This document shows positions 33,989 through 45,084 of a DNA stretch of 64,000 nucleotides, one piece after another. The translations under genes were made by a program, and so were the position numbers. The stretch is from Ceratobasidium sp. AG-K (taxonomy: Eukaryota > Basidiomycota > Agaricomycetes > Cantharellales > Ceratobasidiaceae), in the NCBI GenBank assembly GCA_037039685.1, contig JAWNGF010000014.1, forward strand, positions 1,116,001-1,180,000. The letters run 5' to 3'. The notes beneath the pieces were generated by a model. It was not told where the DNA came from, ran no database searches, and was given only the letters and a program-made list of their open reading frames with translations. How positions within the stretch are numbered: the stretch's first letter is position 1; each line of letters starts with the position of its first letter.

Positions 33989-36900
33989 AGTGTGCAAAAG
34001 AGGTTTAGCGCGTTAAGTGTGTAGAGCGAGTTGGAATGTGAGCAAGTTCTGCAAGTTGTGTTGTTGTCCTGTTCCGCCCTCCCTTTAATACTTCTCGTTT
34101 TGTAGTTTGACGGTGTTGGGGCGTTTGGGAAATCCTTCAAGAACCTCCTCATTATTACTCCGAGGTGACCAAAATCATCTGCCCGTTGTTCTGTGTCTTC
34201 TTTTTCATCATAACCCTTCCATCTAACCCTGTAGAACAACCCGTCCTTTGTTTCCTTCCAGTCCACGATTTTTTCCACTTTGTATTCTTCCTCCCCTTCT
34301 TCTGTTGTGATCGGCGGTGGTCGGGGTTGGTTTCTGTGGAAGTTCTCATCCTTTTTGTATGGGCTAAGGAGATTGCTATGGAACACAGGGTGTATTCTCA
34401 TGGTTTTTGGGAGCTCCAATTCGTAGGCATGGCTTGATATGATTTTCTTGATCTTGAAAGGACCGTATTTCTTGTTGTCGAGTTTCTTGTTGGGACGGTT
34501 TGTCTTTATGTTTTGTCTGTAAAGCCAGACAAGGTCGCCCTCTTTGTATTTTGGTAGGTGTTCCACTGTGTCCTTTCTTCTGTGCCATTCCATTGCTGCT
34601 TTCGCTTCGTCCCATACTTCCTGCCAGTTGTTCGCTTTTTCATTTGCTTCAGGAATCGTGGTTACTTCTCTTAAAACATTCCACAGTGGTTCTCTGCCAT
34701 TGACAATCTCGAATGGGGTTTTTCCTGTGATCCCATGTTGCTGGTTGTTGTAGCAGAATTCTGCGATAGGAAGTAGTTCGGCCCAGTTATCTTGCCTGTA
34801 GTTAACAAATGTGCGGAGCCATGCTTCTATCCATTGGTTTATTTGTTCCGTTATTCCGTCTGTTTGTGGATGATATGCCGTGCTGAACATTGGTGTTGTT
34901 CCAATTGTTTGGTAGAGGGCCTTCAGGAACTTGCTGTTGAAAGTTGTTCCTCTGTCCAAAACTGTGCTTCGTGGGAAGCCGTGTAATCTCCAAACATTCT
35001 TCAGGAAAAGATCGGCAAGTTGATCCGCAGTTGTTGATTCTTTGCAGGCTATGAAGTGTGCCATGCGAGAGAACCGATTGACCACCACTAGAATGCTGTC
35101 ATTGCCTTGTGATTTTGGGAGTTTCACAATGAAGTTGTATGCAATATCCTCCCATGGACTGTTCGGGATCTCGAGTGCTTTCAGTGGTACTTGGCTTTTT
35201 GTTCCTTTCGCCCTTTGGCACTGCTCACAAGAGTCAACGTATTTGTTAACTGTTGCTTTAAGTCCAGGCCAGTAGTATTTTCTTGAGATTAGTTCCAGCA
35301 TTTGGGCTTGACCCTGGTGCCCTGCCATTGTTGAATCGTGGTGTAATCTGAGGATTTTTAGCCTAGTATCCTTGTCCTCTGGTACGTAGATTTTCCCATC
35401 TATCCAGAGCAGGTCTTCCTCAAAGTTGTAGTTCCTAATTCCTTGTTGCACTGATTTGGGTAGGGTCTCCTTTTCTTTGCACAATTCTATGATCTTCCTG
35501 ATGCTCTCGTCTTCGGTTTGTGCTTCCTTAATGTCCGCAATGATGTCTGACATGACTTCTCTGGCAAATCCTTTGAACTGTTCCTCCTTGATCATAATTT
35601 GCTCTGCTGTTGGTATTTTGCTGTGATCCGCTCTTCTGGACAGTAGGTCTGGCTTTGTTGACATATTCCCTGGACGGTAAACTATTTCAAAGTTGTAAGA
35701 AGCCAGGATTTGATGCCATCAAGCATGACGTTGGTTAAATGTAGTCGCCTTCTTCCAGTATTGCAGGTTACGGTGATCGGTGTAGATTGTTATCGGTTCT
35801 CTTGTTCCTTCTAGATGCAATCGCCAGTGTTTTAGTGATTCCACAATTGCCATCAATTCCTTGTTGTGAACATCGTAGTTCATTTGTGCAGCGTTAAAGG
35901 ATTTTGATAGGAAAGCGATGGGGTGTAAGTAACCGTCGTCTTGTCTTTGAGAGAGTATCGATCCCATAGCAATGCCGCTTGCATTGGTTTCCAATATGTA
36001 AGGTTTTGTTGGGTCTGGGTGTCGCAGTAGTGGTTCCTTGCATATTTCCTTCTTCAGGTTATCAAAAGCCTCCTGTTGTTCTGCTTCCCACTTCCATTTC
36101 TGATCCTTCCTTGTTAGAACGGTTAAGGGTTTTGCCAGGCCGCTGAAGTTTGGTACGAATCGCCTGTAAAAGTTTGCAAATCCTAGGAAGGCTTGGACCT
36201 GTTTGACTGTTCTTGGCTCCTTCCATTCCTTGATTGCTTTGACCTTTTCCTCTTGCATTGATATTCCTTCCTCGCTGATGTTTATCCCTGTGTAGACAAG
36301 TTTTTTGATGAAGAATTCGCATTTTGGGAGTTTTGCAAAGAGGTTGTTGTCCAACAGGATTTTGAGTACCTTTCAAACATCCTCCACATGCTGGCTTTGG
36401 TCTTTGGAGAAAATTAATATGTCATCGATGTAAACAATGACACAGATGTCAATCAGGTCATGGAAAATATGATTCATATATCGTTGGAATGTTGCCGGCG
36501 CATTTTTCAATCCGAAGGGCATGACAATATATTCGAATAGGCCTTCCTTGGTTCGGAATGCTGTTTTCCATTCATCTCCTTCTGTAACTCGGATGTTGTT
36601 GAACCCCATATGCAAGTCTATTTTGGAAAAGATTTTTGCGTCCTTGATCTTGTCAAGGAGATCTTCCATTAGTGGCATAGGGAAGCGATCGTCTTTCGTT
36701 ATTTCGTTGATCGGGCCGAAATGTTGAACCAGCCTGAGTTCTGGAGGTTTTTCCGGGTCCTTTGGGTCTTGTCCCTTTTTGACAAAGAACGTTGCTGCGG
36801 CTACAGGTGACTTGCTTGGTCAGATTTTGCCTGCCGCCAGTTCCTCATCTAGGTACTTTCTGAGGGCTATGGATTCTGCGGGTGAGAGTGGAATTGGCCT

Positions 36901-37467
36901 AGCCGGTTTAGGAAGTTCTACTCCTTCCACCAGATCGATGCAACAGTCGTATGGACAATGGTCCGGTATTCGTTTAAATTTTTCTTCACTAAAGACTTCT
37001 GCATAATCTTTGAATTCTTTGGGTATCTCTTCAATTTCTGCGGCTTTTCCAAGAATGTTGTCTGGTCGCCAGGAAATTTCTTTTGATGGCCAATCAATTA
37101 TTGGATTGGCTTCCTCTAGCCATTCTAACCCCAGAATCAAGTGTGTATCTCCAGTTGGCATGGCAAAGAAGTTTTGCCTGAAGATTTTTCCATGTAACTC
37201 AAATTCCAGATTTGCTTTGAATTGGATTTGATGTGAGAGTTCCTTCCCTTGGATTCCAATTATTTTCCTAGGTGTTGGTAGCTCAATCAGAGCCACGTTG
37301 TTTCTTCGTGCCCAAGTGATGTCAATGAAGTTCCTTGATGCTCCTGAGTCGATGAGCGTAGCGATGGGTTCCGTGATTCCAGTAATATTTGTGTAGACAA
37401 TTGTTGATTTGCTGGTAGCTCTAAGGTACATTGTTTCCATTACTGGTTCGTTGGTCTCTCCACACAC
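33613..37467 (-). pseudogene. Element C pol (protease to chromodomain)
   Basis: MCGETNEPVM at 37467, just after gag. Protease LIDSGASRNF; TGA at about 36820 (GKI*PSK); [17 protein letters not shown] and [10 protein letters not shown] intact; TGA at 36373 and at about 35719 (QRHA*WHQ, Arg in D); RNase H LETNASGIAMG (Asn for the usual Asp); integrase with HHCC, VVVNRFSRM (first DDE Asp replaced by Asn), TVLDRGTTFNS and TAYHPQTDGITEQINQW; and a chromodomain EEYKVEKIVDWK...RWKGYDEK near 34290-34190. The frame is open to 33613 beneath ORF3. Probably inactive. Confidence 0.88.
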
Positions 37468-37469
37468 GG

Positions 37470-39468
37470 TTAGAGGGAGACCTCGCCTTTTCCCGACTTG
37501 GATTCCTCTTCTATTTTTCCTTCCCTTCCTTTGAGGTTAGGTTCCTCCTTTTTCCATTCCTTCTCTGGGCACTTGGCAAGCATGTGTTTGTCTGATCCGC
37601 ATTTCAGGCAGCGTCTCGAGGAAATCCTAGCCTTGTAAACCTTGTCTGGAAGTCTTTTTGTAGAGCTAGAGGATGCTGTTACTGTCTTCTTCCCTGTCGT
37701 GTTCTTGATTGCTTTGTAGTTTCTGGTCAATAGAGATTGCGATTGATATCCATTGGTCAAGGGATAGTTCTTGTTCTGTCCCATCTTTGTTGATCAGGGT
37801 TAGTTTGAAATGAGCTAGTTTGGTTTTGACTTCAGGTTTCAACCCTTCCTTGAATTGGTTGATCAGAGCTTCTTGTCCCCAGTTAACGTCTACTAGAAGG
37901 TATCGGAATTCCAAAGCATAGTTTGCTACCGAGTTGGTTTGTTTGCATTTTCAGATGTCCGATTCGGCTTTAGCTTTTTTGTTAGGGTCGCTGAACTGTT
38001 CCATGAAGTGTGCTTTGAAACTTTCCCATGAGGCAAGATTTTGGTTATTTCCTCCTTGGTTAAGCAATTGCAAGAGTACTTGTGCCCAGTGGGTGGCGGC
38101 TTTGTTCTTGGATTTGAAGTTTGCTAGGGCTTCGCGGATTCTTTCTTTGTCGAAAGTGTATTGATTGCCTAGATGTACAAAGTAGCTCTCCATTTGCGTA
38201 ATGAACATTTTGGCGCCTTCTCCTTTCTTTCCGTCAAAGGCTTCCGGACGAGTAACCTTGGGACGACGCGGTCCAGTACCGATGTTTGGGTTCTTGATCA
38301 GTTGTTGGATCCTTAGTTCTAAATCGTCGATCCTGGTAGATTCTGCGTCTGGATGTGGTGGAGAATTTGATTGCCTAGACGGGATCCCGTGCAGGGATGC
38401 TTCGTCCATTTCTTCTCGTATATTGTTGATGGTTTCCTGAACTTCAGTGATTTTGGCAGTGAAGGAAGTTCCTTCCTGTCGTAAGGTTTCTAGTCCTTGT
38501 GTTACTGCCTTGTTCCATTCGAGTTGCCCTTGTCTGGTAGTGTTGAGTTCTTCACGCACATTGTTCACGAGTCCTTGAGTGTTGGTAACCACATTTCGAA
38601 GGCAGGTTACGTCTTGACCGACTAGAAAAGAATTATGTTCGCCATTTCTAGCCGCATTCAGAATGTCCGTCAAGGTGCCTTGTAGGGTGTTGATGGAGTC
38701 ATTAAAGATTTGCTGATTGTTTGCCAGGACTTGTGTGGCTTGTTCTAGGCCGTCAAGCCTTCGATTGATAGTGACTCTCATCCCGTCTATGATCCTAAGG
38801 ACAGTGTTGTGTCTTCCTTCTAGAAGATTGTCCAGATTGTCTAGATTATTGATTACGGTCCTCCTGCTGGAGCTGGAATTTGAACTTGAGCTTCCTGGAT
38901 CCCCAGCGTTTTGTTGTACTGGGGCTGATTGTTGGGAGTAACCTTGTGGAACATATGGTGGTGCTGGAATTGCTGGTGTGACTGGCTGGGAAGTCATTGG
39001 AATTGGTCCTGCGTTGGTGATGGTCCCTCCAATTTGAGGGATTGTAGGAACATTGGGAATGTGTGGTGTAGGGGGGGGTCTAATGGGAGCAAGCGACACA
39101 CCCCCATGAGCTTTGGGTTGGGGAGAAAAGAAATGTCTCCTAGGCCTTAGTGGCCATAAGGGACGCGATGGCCCTGGGCTTCCGGTCGAAATGCGAATTA
39201 CGGCTGGGGTGGGGTCATTTGTAAGATCTCCTGGTTCTCTATTTGTGATAGTGGGTTCTTCTTCTTGTACCGTTGTCGTGTCGGCAATGCCAAAAGCTCC
39301 CGGCATTGATGTTTGACTTTGGGGACGTGATTGGGCAGGTCCTCCCGCTTGAGCTTGTGCGATATCTTGTTCGTTTAGTGATCCTGTGGGCCTTGCGGCT
39401 CGACTGGGTCCTCTTCTTGTTGATATAGTGGATGAGGGACGTGATCCTACATCTTCTTGAATAGACAT
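37470..39468 (-). pseudogene. Element C gag, broken
   Basis: MSIQEDVGSR at 39468, open for 505 codons to TGA near 37949 (SDI*KCK). A +1 or -2 shift near 37716 leads into the C-terminal segment with knuckle CLKCGSDKHMLAKC (37610 region). It has a Pro/Ser-rich N-terminus, a long helical Gln/Asn-rich middle and the gag core (VTRPEAFDGKKGEGAKMFIT). It directly shows how D's gag should read across the C run. Confidence 0.88.
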
Positions 39469-39497
39469 GTTTGTATGTTGTTAAGCTTGTTTTGTAA

Positions 39498-39976
39498 TGT
39501 CGTAAGCTTCTTCTTAATGGCTATGAGACAAGCCGCGAGGGAGAGTGGACAGCACTAAGACCTAAGTGACCTCTTGAACCGCAACACACTTAAGCGTCTG
39601 TAGGCTCTTGAGGGTAGGGGTGGTTTAAAGTGTCACTCAAAAGGGATGTTTTGACGAGACAAAACAAGCTGGGGTTACCAGGCTTTGTTGGTCCTCTATA
39701 TATATTCAGAAAGTGGCCGAGTCATACAAGGCGCAGCCACACGAGTCATACATAACAGCCAGTCAGGAGTGTCCATGTGAGTCATGCTGTATGAACAGAC
39801 ATGACTTGTACAAAGCACAGCCGTGTTACACAGTGTAACACATAACCACAAGAAGGTGGCAACGCGGCAGGAAAAAAGGGGAAAGACAAAACAAAGAACA
39901 AACACAGACACACATACAAGAGACGAGGGAGGACGAGACGCAGATGAGTCCAATGGCGAGAGCATGGCTCACAACA
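39498..39976 (-). repeat. Element C 5' LTR (479 bp)
   Basis: On the plus strand TGTCGTAAGC...GCTCACAACA. Just inside it, plus-strand AGCTTGTTTTGT (39484-39495) is the primer site in reverse. Its partner ACAAAACAAGCT is at 39659-39670 in the LTR, below the TATA box at 39697-39704. Confidence 0.93.
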
Positions 39977-39981
39977 CATCT

Positions 39982-40029
39982 CAAAGGCCATTAGCAGTTG
40001 TCAACCATAGGCATTAGCAGGTTGCAACA
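39982..40029 (+). repeat. Element A 3' LTR, second segment
   Basis: CAAAGGCCATTAGCAG...GGTTGCAACA, identical in layout to the end of the 5' LTR (10534-10581), followed by TSD agtat. Confidence 0.92.
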
Positions 40030-40149
40030 AGTATTTGCAGCCCTCAGCAAACCTGACACTCATGTAAAGTAAAGAAATAATTTTGGCAGCACCTGCATGT
40101 TCCAACAAGTGACAGTGATGTCCACCAAGCATGCACTTCCCAGCAAAAC

Positions 40150-40606
40150 TGTTGTGAGCCAGCTCCCTCCATTGGACTTGTCTGTTTTCTTGCCTGCTTG
40201 TTCTCTGCCTTGTGTCATGTTTCTGTTTCCATCTGCCGCATTGCCACCTTCTTGTGGTTTTCTCTGTTACACTGTGTAATGCGGCTGTGCTATTGTATGA
40301 GTCATGTCTGTTCATACAGCATGACTCACATGGACACTCCTGATTGGTAGACTGATATGACTTGTGTGGCTGCGCTTTGTATGACTTGGCCACTTTGTGA
40401 ATATATATAGAGGACCAACAAGCCTGGCAACCCCAGCTTGTTTTGTCTTGTCAAACATCCCCTTTGAGTGACACTTTGAACCACCCCTACCCTTAAGAGT
40501 CTACAGCCACTTAAGTGTGGTGCAATTTGAGAGGTCTCTTAGGTCTTAGCGCCATCCACTCCCCATTGCAGCTTGTCTCATAGCCACTAAGAAGAAGCTT
40601 ACAACA
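40150..40606 (+). repeat. Solo LTR of the C/D family (457 bp) in helicase copy 2
   Basis: TGTTGTGAGCC...AGCTTACAACA between aaaac duplications (40145-40149 and 40607-40611). It has the TATA box and the AGCTTGTTTTGT motif of the C/D LTRs. It lies just after a splice donor (TATGTTTT on the coding strand), inside an intron of copy 2. Confidence 0.9.
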
Positions 40607-41807
40607 AAAACATACCCATCATTGTGCAGCCAATGATATGTGTACATTTCAAAATGTTTACCCTACTCTTCCATGACAAGTAAGGTCAGTAGCCTGAACT
40701 GATCCAGGGGAGATAACACAAACTTGGTCCTTTCTTTCTTCACAATGTGTTTGGGCCCAAGTGTGTGTCACCTGCAAATGCTTGAAGTCCTTCACCTGGC
40801 AAGGGCAACAGGATTCATTTGCTGCAATTGACCATCCATCATGTAGATTCTTCTGTTCAACCATGGACATAGCCCATACATTTGAGTCATCTTCCAGTGT
40901 TTGGGATGACTGTGTTGTTAAGGGGATCACAGGAACGTCATTGACACCATGTTGATGCAGGAATTGAAGTAACTCCTCTTGAGGATTGAGTGAAGGCTCC
41001 AAGTTCAATGGTTCTGTGGGTGTATACAATTATAAACAGAATCCTCAGCTGGTGATGGCTAGATAAATATGCTGACTGCTGAGACCAAAACCATTTGTAG
41101 GCTCATCATCTTTGGGCCCAAGTGTACTAAAAGGGTTGAAGCTCAAAATCTTGATTTTTTTGCCCCTCTTGCTCTCAATGCTTCTATTTTTTGGCCCTTC
41201 CAGGAGCTGCAAGTCTTGACCAGCAACCCAAAATTCAAGAAGCAATGAATATTTTTGGATCTTCCCCACTACTTGCCATCCCTCACATTCAGGGCCTTTT
41301 CCTTTTCCAAAAACCCCATATTGCTCAGCCACAGCCAAAACCCACAATGGCACTCCATGCATCAGCACCTGGTGGTGGAACCAGTATGCCAAGTTTATGT
41401 ATCCTATCATCTCATCAGGTGGGACCTGGTGGGTAGCAATCCATTTCATGAGCTTGTGGATTTCTAGTTTGGCACTTTTCATGCTGGAAAATGGTGCGCC
41501 AACTTCCTGATCAAGTTTGGACTTTGGTTGGTCCATAATCGCCTCATCCAACAAAAAGCAAGCAAGTTTTTCATCCATCCAAAAGCAAGAGCCAATCTGG
41601 ACAATATTCTCTGTGATTTTGTTTTTCAGGACTCCATTTAGCATATGGTCCAGAGCATCATTCATGTAGGCAACAAATACAATGGGGGAGATATTGTTCT
41701 TGATCAGGACCCTGATCAGTTCCAAGCCTGTGTAACTCTACAGATACATTGCATATGTTGTGAGTACTAAGCAAATCAAAAATTGGGATTTATACTAGAT
41801 TACTCAC

Positions 41808-41826
41808 TTTTCCTGTTCCAGGTGGT
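41808..41826 (-). other. 19-nt micro-exon encoding the P-loop, copy 2
   Basis: AG, then 19 nt encoding (G)PPGTGK, then GTGAGT. It is kept even though the surrounding gene is decayed. Confidence 0.78.
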
Positions 41827-44337
41827 CTGATAAATATGGGTTAGATTGACTGAACCCAAGTTAACCAAAGGTACAAAACCTACCCCTGAATCAAAGCAAT
41901 CTCTTGTGTAAGTGAGGCAATCACAGCATTGGCCTGACTAGGATCTAAGCGACTAGAATGTGCAAGCTGTACCCAAGCAGAAGTTACAAAGTAGGAGCTA
42001 TGGGTAGTCATGTGGAGCAATGACACATTTGCACTTGAATTGAACAGGTCCTTTAGCTGAAACAAAAATCCTTCCTGGTTGAACCTTTCCAAAGCAAGGC
42101 AACCAGTCCATCCTGCATCAAGTGCTTTTTGGTAACTTGTTCCCAGTATTCCTTGCATTCTTTGGGGTTTGTTTTACAAGCTTGACCTGGAGGAGTGTCA
42201 AAGGCCATACCAACTGACGTTCCACAGTTGTTGACAGAGAGTGTTTGGAATGTAACATTGGTAAAAAGGCTAAGAAGGATGGATTCTTGAGCTCCTGGTA
42301 CAGTAGGGTAGCGCCCTCCACCATCACTGATCAGCTTGGACAATGGGGTGTTGGTGAGTGTGGGTTTCTTTAAATCTGAAACAACATCTTGCATGGCCGT
42401 TCAAAGTGGTGCACTGAATATGGCTTTATAAGTCCCAGATACTTCCTGTAATGTGTTATACATACATTAGCTCCTCTCAAAGTAGACAAAACTGTATGTC
42501 CAACAACCATTTGACACTTCCTGAAGGATAAAAATGGGGCGCCTCAAGGAAGTTGCCCAGGAGAAAGGGTTTGTCATCACAGAGGGGCTCTGAATGAGTG
42601 GGTGCCACACGGATTTTCTCAATCAACTCATGATTGTTGTCATGTTGTGGTCCATGTTCACGACTTGCCCCAGGGTGATCGTATTTGAAGCTGCTTTGAA
42701 GCCTTGCTGCCAACCCTGCGCCAACCAATCCCCGCTGCACAACATTGTCTTCAGGCTGGACAAGCCAGATTGTGGTCCACCAAACAACACACAAGACTTG
42801 ACCTTTGTTATGGCGCAAATTTTGGATGATATGATCCCTCTTGGAGGTTTCATATCCAGTGCATTCATTGTCAAATGAGGGGAATGACTCCATGGCAGCC
42901 ACCCAATCCTTGAACCATTGGGCAATTTGTTCCACTAAGTTGCATATACCAGGATTGCCGATTTTGGCTTGCTTGAAATGTGTAAGATACCTATAACATA
43001 ACTTCAGTATATGCTCCTGGCATTCCAGTTTCCTCAGAACTACTGACTCAAACATGGTGACAAATAGGACCTTGAAAACTTGCTTCCTGCTAAGTGGTTT
43101 GTTATCTTCTTTGAAGCTTTGGGCTTCCATAAGCCTCTTCATATGTGGTTCTACGGTTGTACAAATCACACCCAGCTTGCTGTGTACCAAGCCGTACAAT
43201 GTGCTAACAACTATTCAGGATGACTTCCCAGGCTGGGATTTAATACTCACTTTACGTTGCTATTCATTGTACTCTTGATAACCCATTCTGAAGATAGATA
43301 CTAGATGTTCCTTGTATCAATGACATCCAGAGCATGCAGCGTAAAGGCATCTTACCGTGAATATCAGGATGTACCCTTGCTGGAACAACCAGGTCCTGTC
43401 TGTTTCAGCCAGAAAACGAATAGCATCTCCAAGGCAAACAATTCCATTTCCCTGGAAGAAACATAAGCTTTGCCAACCCCAGTACTATTGTGTATAGGAG
43501 AAATCCTATGTTAACCATGTCACAAAGAAGAGCCTCCATGATTAGTCAGCAATTGTTGATTGCCTGGGTCCCAATTTACAATAATAAAACTCACCTGGCC
43601 ATCCTTGGGCGTCTATTGTGCATGAATGTCATCACCTTGTGCTAAGTGTTAAACAGAATTAAGCATATACCCAGCTTGTATTTTGGGTATTTGTATTGCA
43701 TAAAAGCTCAACAAACTTGTATACCTGCTCAGGTATGCAAAATTGGGATGTATGGCTAATGTATAGCTTCAAAGACTGGTTGGTTTGCACTGGTGAGGCT
43801 TCCATTCCTCCTGCCAAGAATTGATTGTTTGTAAAACCAGGAAATTTGCTGGGTGGGTAATATGGCTGCTGAATAGGCGTATCATAATCTTGGCTTCAGG
43901 ATGGCCTGGGCCTAACATCAACTTGTGATGCCTCAACCTGTGGCCCTGTGCTTCCTTGCGGTACTGCTCTGCTTTGATGGGTATTATAGGCCTGTGTCGT
44001 TGCATGGGAGAACTGGCAACTGTTGCCTCGAGTGCAGTTTCCCTGAATGAATGCACAACACGGCCCTTTGGGCTTTGGCGTAGCAGTGCTAGTCCCTGCT
44101 TGAGCTATAGCGCAATACTTGTTAGCAGAGCTACTCATATATATACAAAAATCTTCACCATTTGCTGGCGGATTATCCTTCTGGGCTTGGTTACTTGAAA
44201 CCTTTGTTTTGGGCTTCGCTTTTTTGGGTTTTTGTTGAGGCAGTTTGGGCTTCTGTTGAGGTGGTTTAGGCTTCTTAGAGCCCTTCGGGGGCATGGTAGC
44301 AGGCAGTAAGGTGGTGAGTCTGAGTAGGGCAAAGGTC

Positions 44338-44386
44338 AAGTGGCACGCTCGGGGCAAAGTAGCCACTCGTAATCGCCCATCCGTGG
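44338..44386 (-). promoter_or_regulatory. Shared ZNFX1-cluster promoter block, copy 2
   Basis: Coding strand: CCACGGATGGGCGATTACGA, then GTGGCTA (44360-44386), then TGCCACTT (44338-44345). Same order and spacing as copies 1 and 3. CpG is intact here, unlike in the body of the gene. Confidence 0.65.
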
Positions 44387-45084
44387 ATGATTATGCATTC
44401 ACCACGAGGCTTCGCAGCAAACTTCACCCCAACATAAGCGTGTGAAAAGCCCGTGATCTGATTATTCATGGAAGCGCATACAATCCGATGAGAGTGGTAG
44501 ATACCGGGAGCCAATTTTGGCGAACTTGCGGGAAGCAAGTGCGAGTTTGCAGAGGGGGGTTTGATAAATCTAATAAATCGCCAAATCTCATAATGAAACC
44601 TTGATCCACGCATATAGGGTTTGAGCCTCCCTGAGTGTCATGCTGCTGACCACAATCGCCCTGATCGCCACAACTAGTTTCCTTGGCGCCCACCAGTTGT
44701 ATGTAAACCCGTCGAGGGGTACACCTCTCGAGTCAAATATGAGTTCTGAAGTATGCCAAACCTGCTTATCCAGGTAACTGTCTAACAGTAACTATTTCCG
44801 CTCAATGGCGCATACATTTCCTTGAAACAAACCCTCAGCATTCGAATCACAGTTGAATCAAGTTGGTTCCATCACTGGCACCTCCAGACTTTGCAACGAA
44901 TCTCCCATGGATAGTCAAGGCTGAGACTAACCAAGCGGGCTGTCAGGTTTCTAACAGTCACAGCGTATAGTTCATGCTCGATCGCTTTAATCTGTCCATG
45001 TGTCTACATACATCTATTCAATGATCAAAATGTTCCCCTTTGTCAATTCAGTGGGTGCTCCCAAGATTACAAAGATTTGTTCGT
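44387..45084. other. Intergenic, copy 2 upstream / copy 3 3' end
   Basis: No convincing gene, repeat or RNA is seen. The open frames on the minus strand at 44693-44275 overlap the promoter block and have no recognisable content. Confidence 0.5.

Larger units (their letters stand above)
32713..39976 (-). mobile_element. Retrotransposon C: Ty3/gypsy chromovirus in A's 3' LTR
   Basis: Flanked by catct (32708-32712 and 39977-39981). LTRs lie at 32713-33190 (3') and 39498-39976 (5'), differing at about nine positions by eye, mostly CpG. 7.26 kb. Order on the minus strand: gag, pol, ORF3, polypurine tract (AAAGGGGGAGTAA), LTR. Same family as D. It is the best preserved element: RT YIDD and protease DSGA are intact and ORF3 is complete, but gag and pol hold four TGA and one shift. 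Probably the youngest insertion in the nest. Confidence 0.93.
10085..40029 (+). mobile_element. Retrotransposon A: outer Ty3/gypsy chromovirus of the nest
   Basis: Flanked by the 5-bp duplication agtat (10080-10084 and 40030-40034). Its LTRs (497 bp, TG...CA) are 10085-10581 and 32264-32712 plus 39982-40029, the latter split by element C. Without the inserted elements it is about 8.0 kb: gag, pol (protease, RT, RNase H, integrase, chromodomain) and a third ORF. It carries a solo LTR in gag, element B in pol and element C in the 3' LTR. The coding frame is broken by several stops, mostly TGA, and the protease aspartate is lost (INSG for DSG). The two LTRs differ mainly by CG versus TG/CA, so it is old and probably immobile. 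It sits in the intron before the motif II exon of helicase copy 2. Confidence 0.93.
40030..44294 (-). pseudogene. ZNFX1-like helicase, copy 2: 5' half
   Basis: Start at 44294 (MPPKGSKKPK), 66 bp after the shared promoter block, with a Lys/Pro/Gln-rich N-terminus. Then a CCCH finger (CAFIQGNCTRGNSCQFSH, about 44065-44010); the 18-nt micro-exon 43595-43612, while the expected 24-nt exon is not clean here; blocks 43199-42477 and 42394-41880; the P-loop micro-exon 41808-41826; a helicase exon 41725-41045 (YMNDALDHMLNGVL); and exon 41029-40658. No internal stops, and both insertions are intronic, but between about 40030 and 43800 CpG is nearly absent. IRVGSRFRMDENLARF of copy 3 reads IVQIGSCFWMDEKLACF here: four Arg lost as Q, C, W and C. 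With the 3' half (5983-10084) the gene would span 38 kb. Probably non-functional. Confidence 0.82.

Noticed and set aside
39696..39965. 89-aa open frame inside the C-family LTR, also at 32910-33179 and a variant in D (15177-15407)
   Set aside because: It lies in U3 upstream of the TATA box and is Cys/Met-rich without a domain. It recurs only because the LTRs are copies. Interesting only if relatives keep it under selection.
6153..44366. Reading the 6-10 kb and 40-44 kb helicase pieces as two separate genes
   Set aside because: Each has only the half the other lacks, the split matches one intron of copy 3, and agtat duplications flank the insertion.
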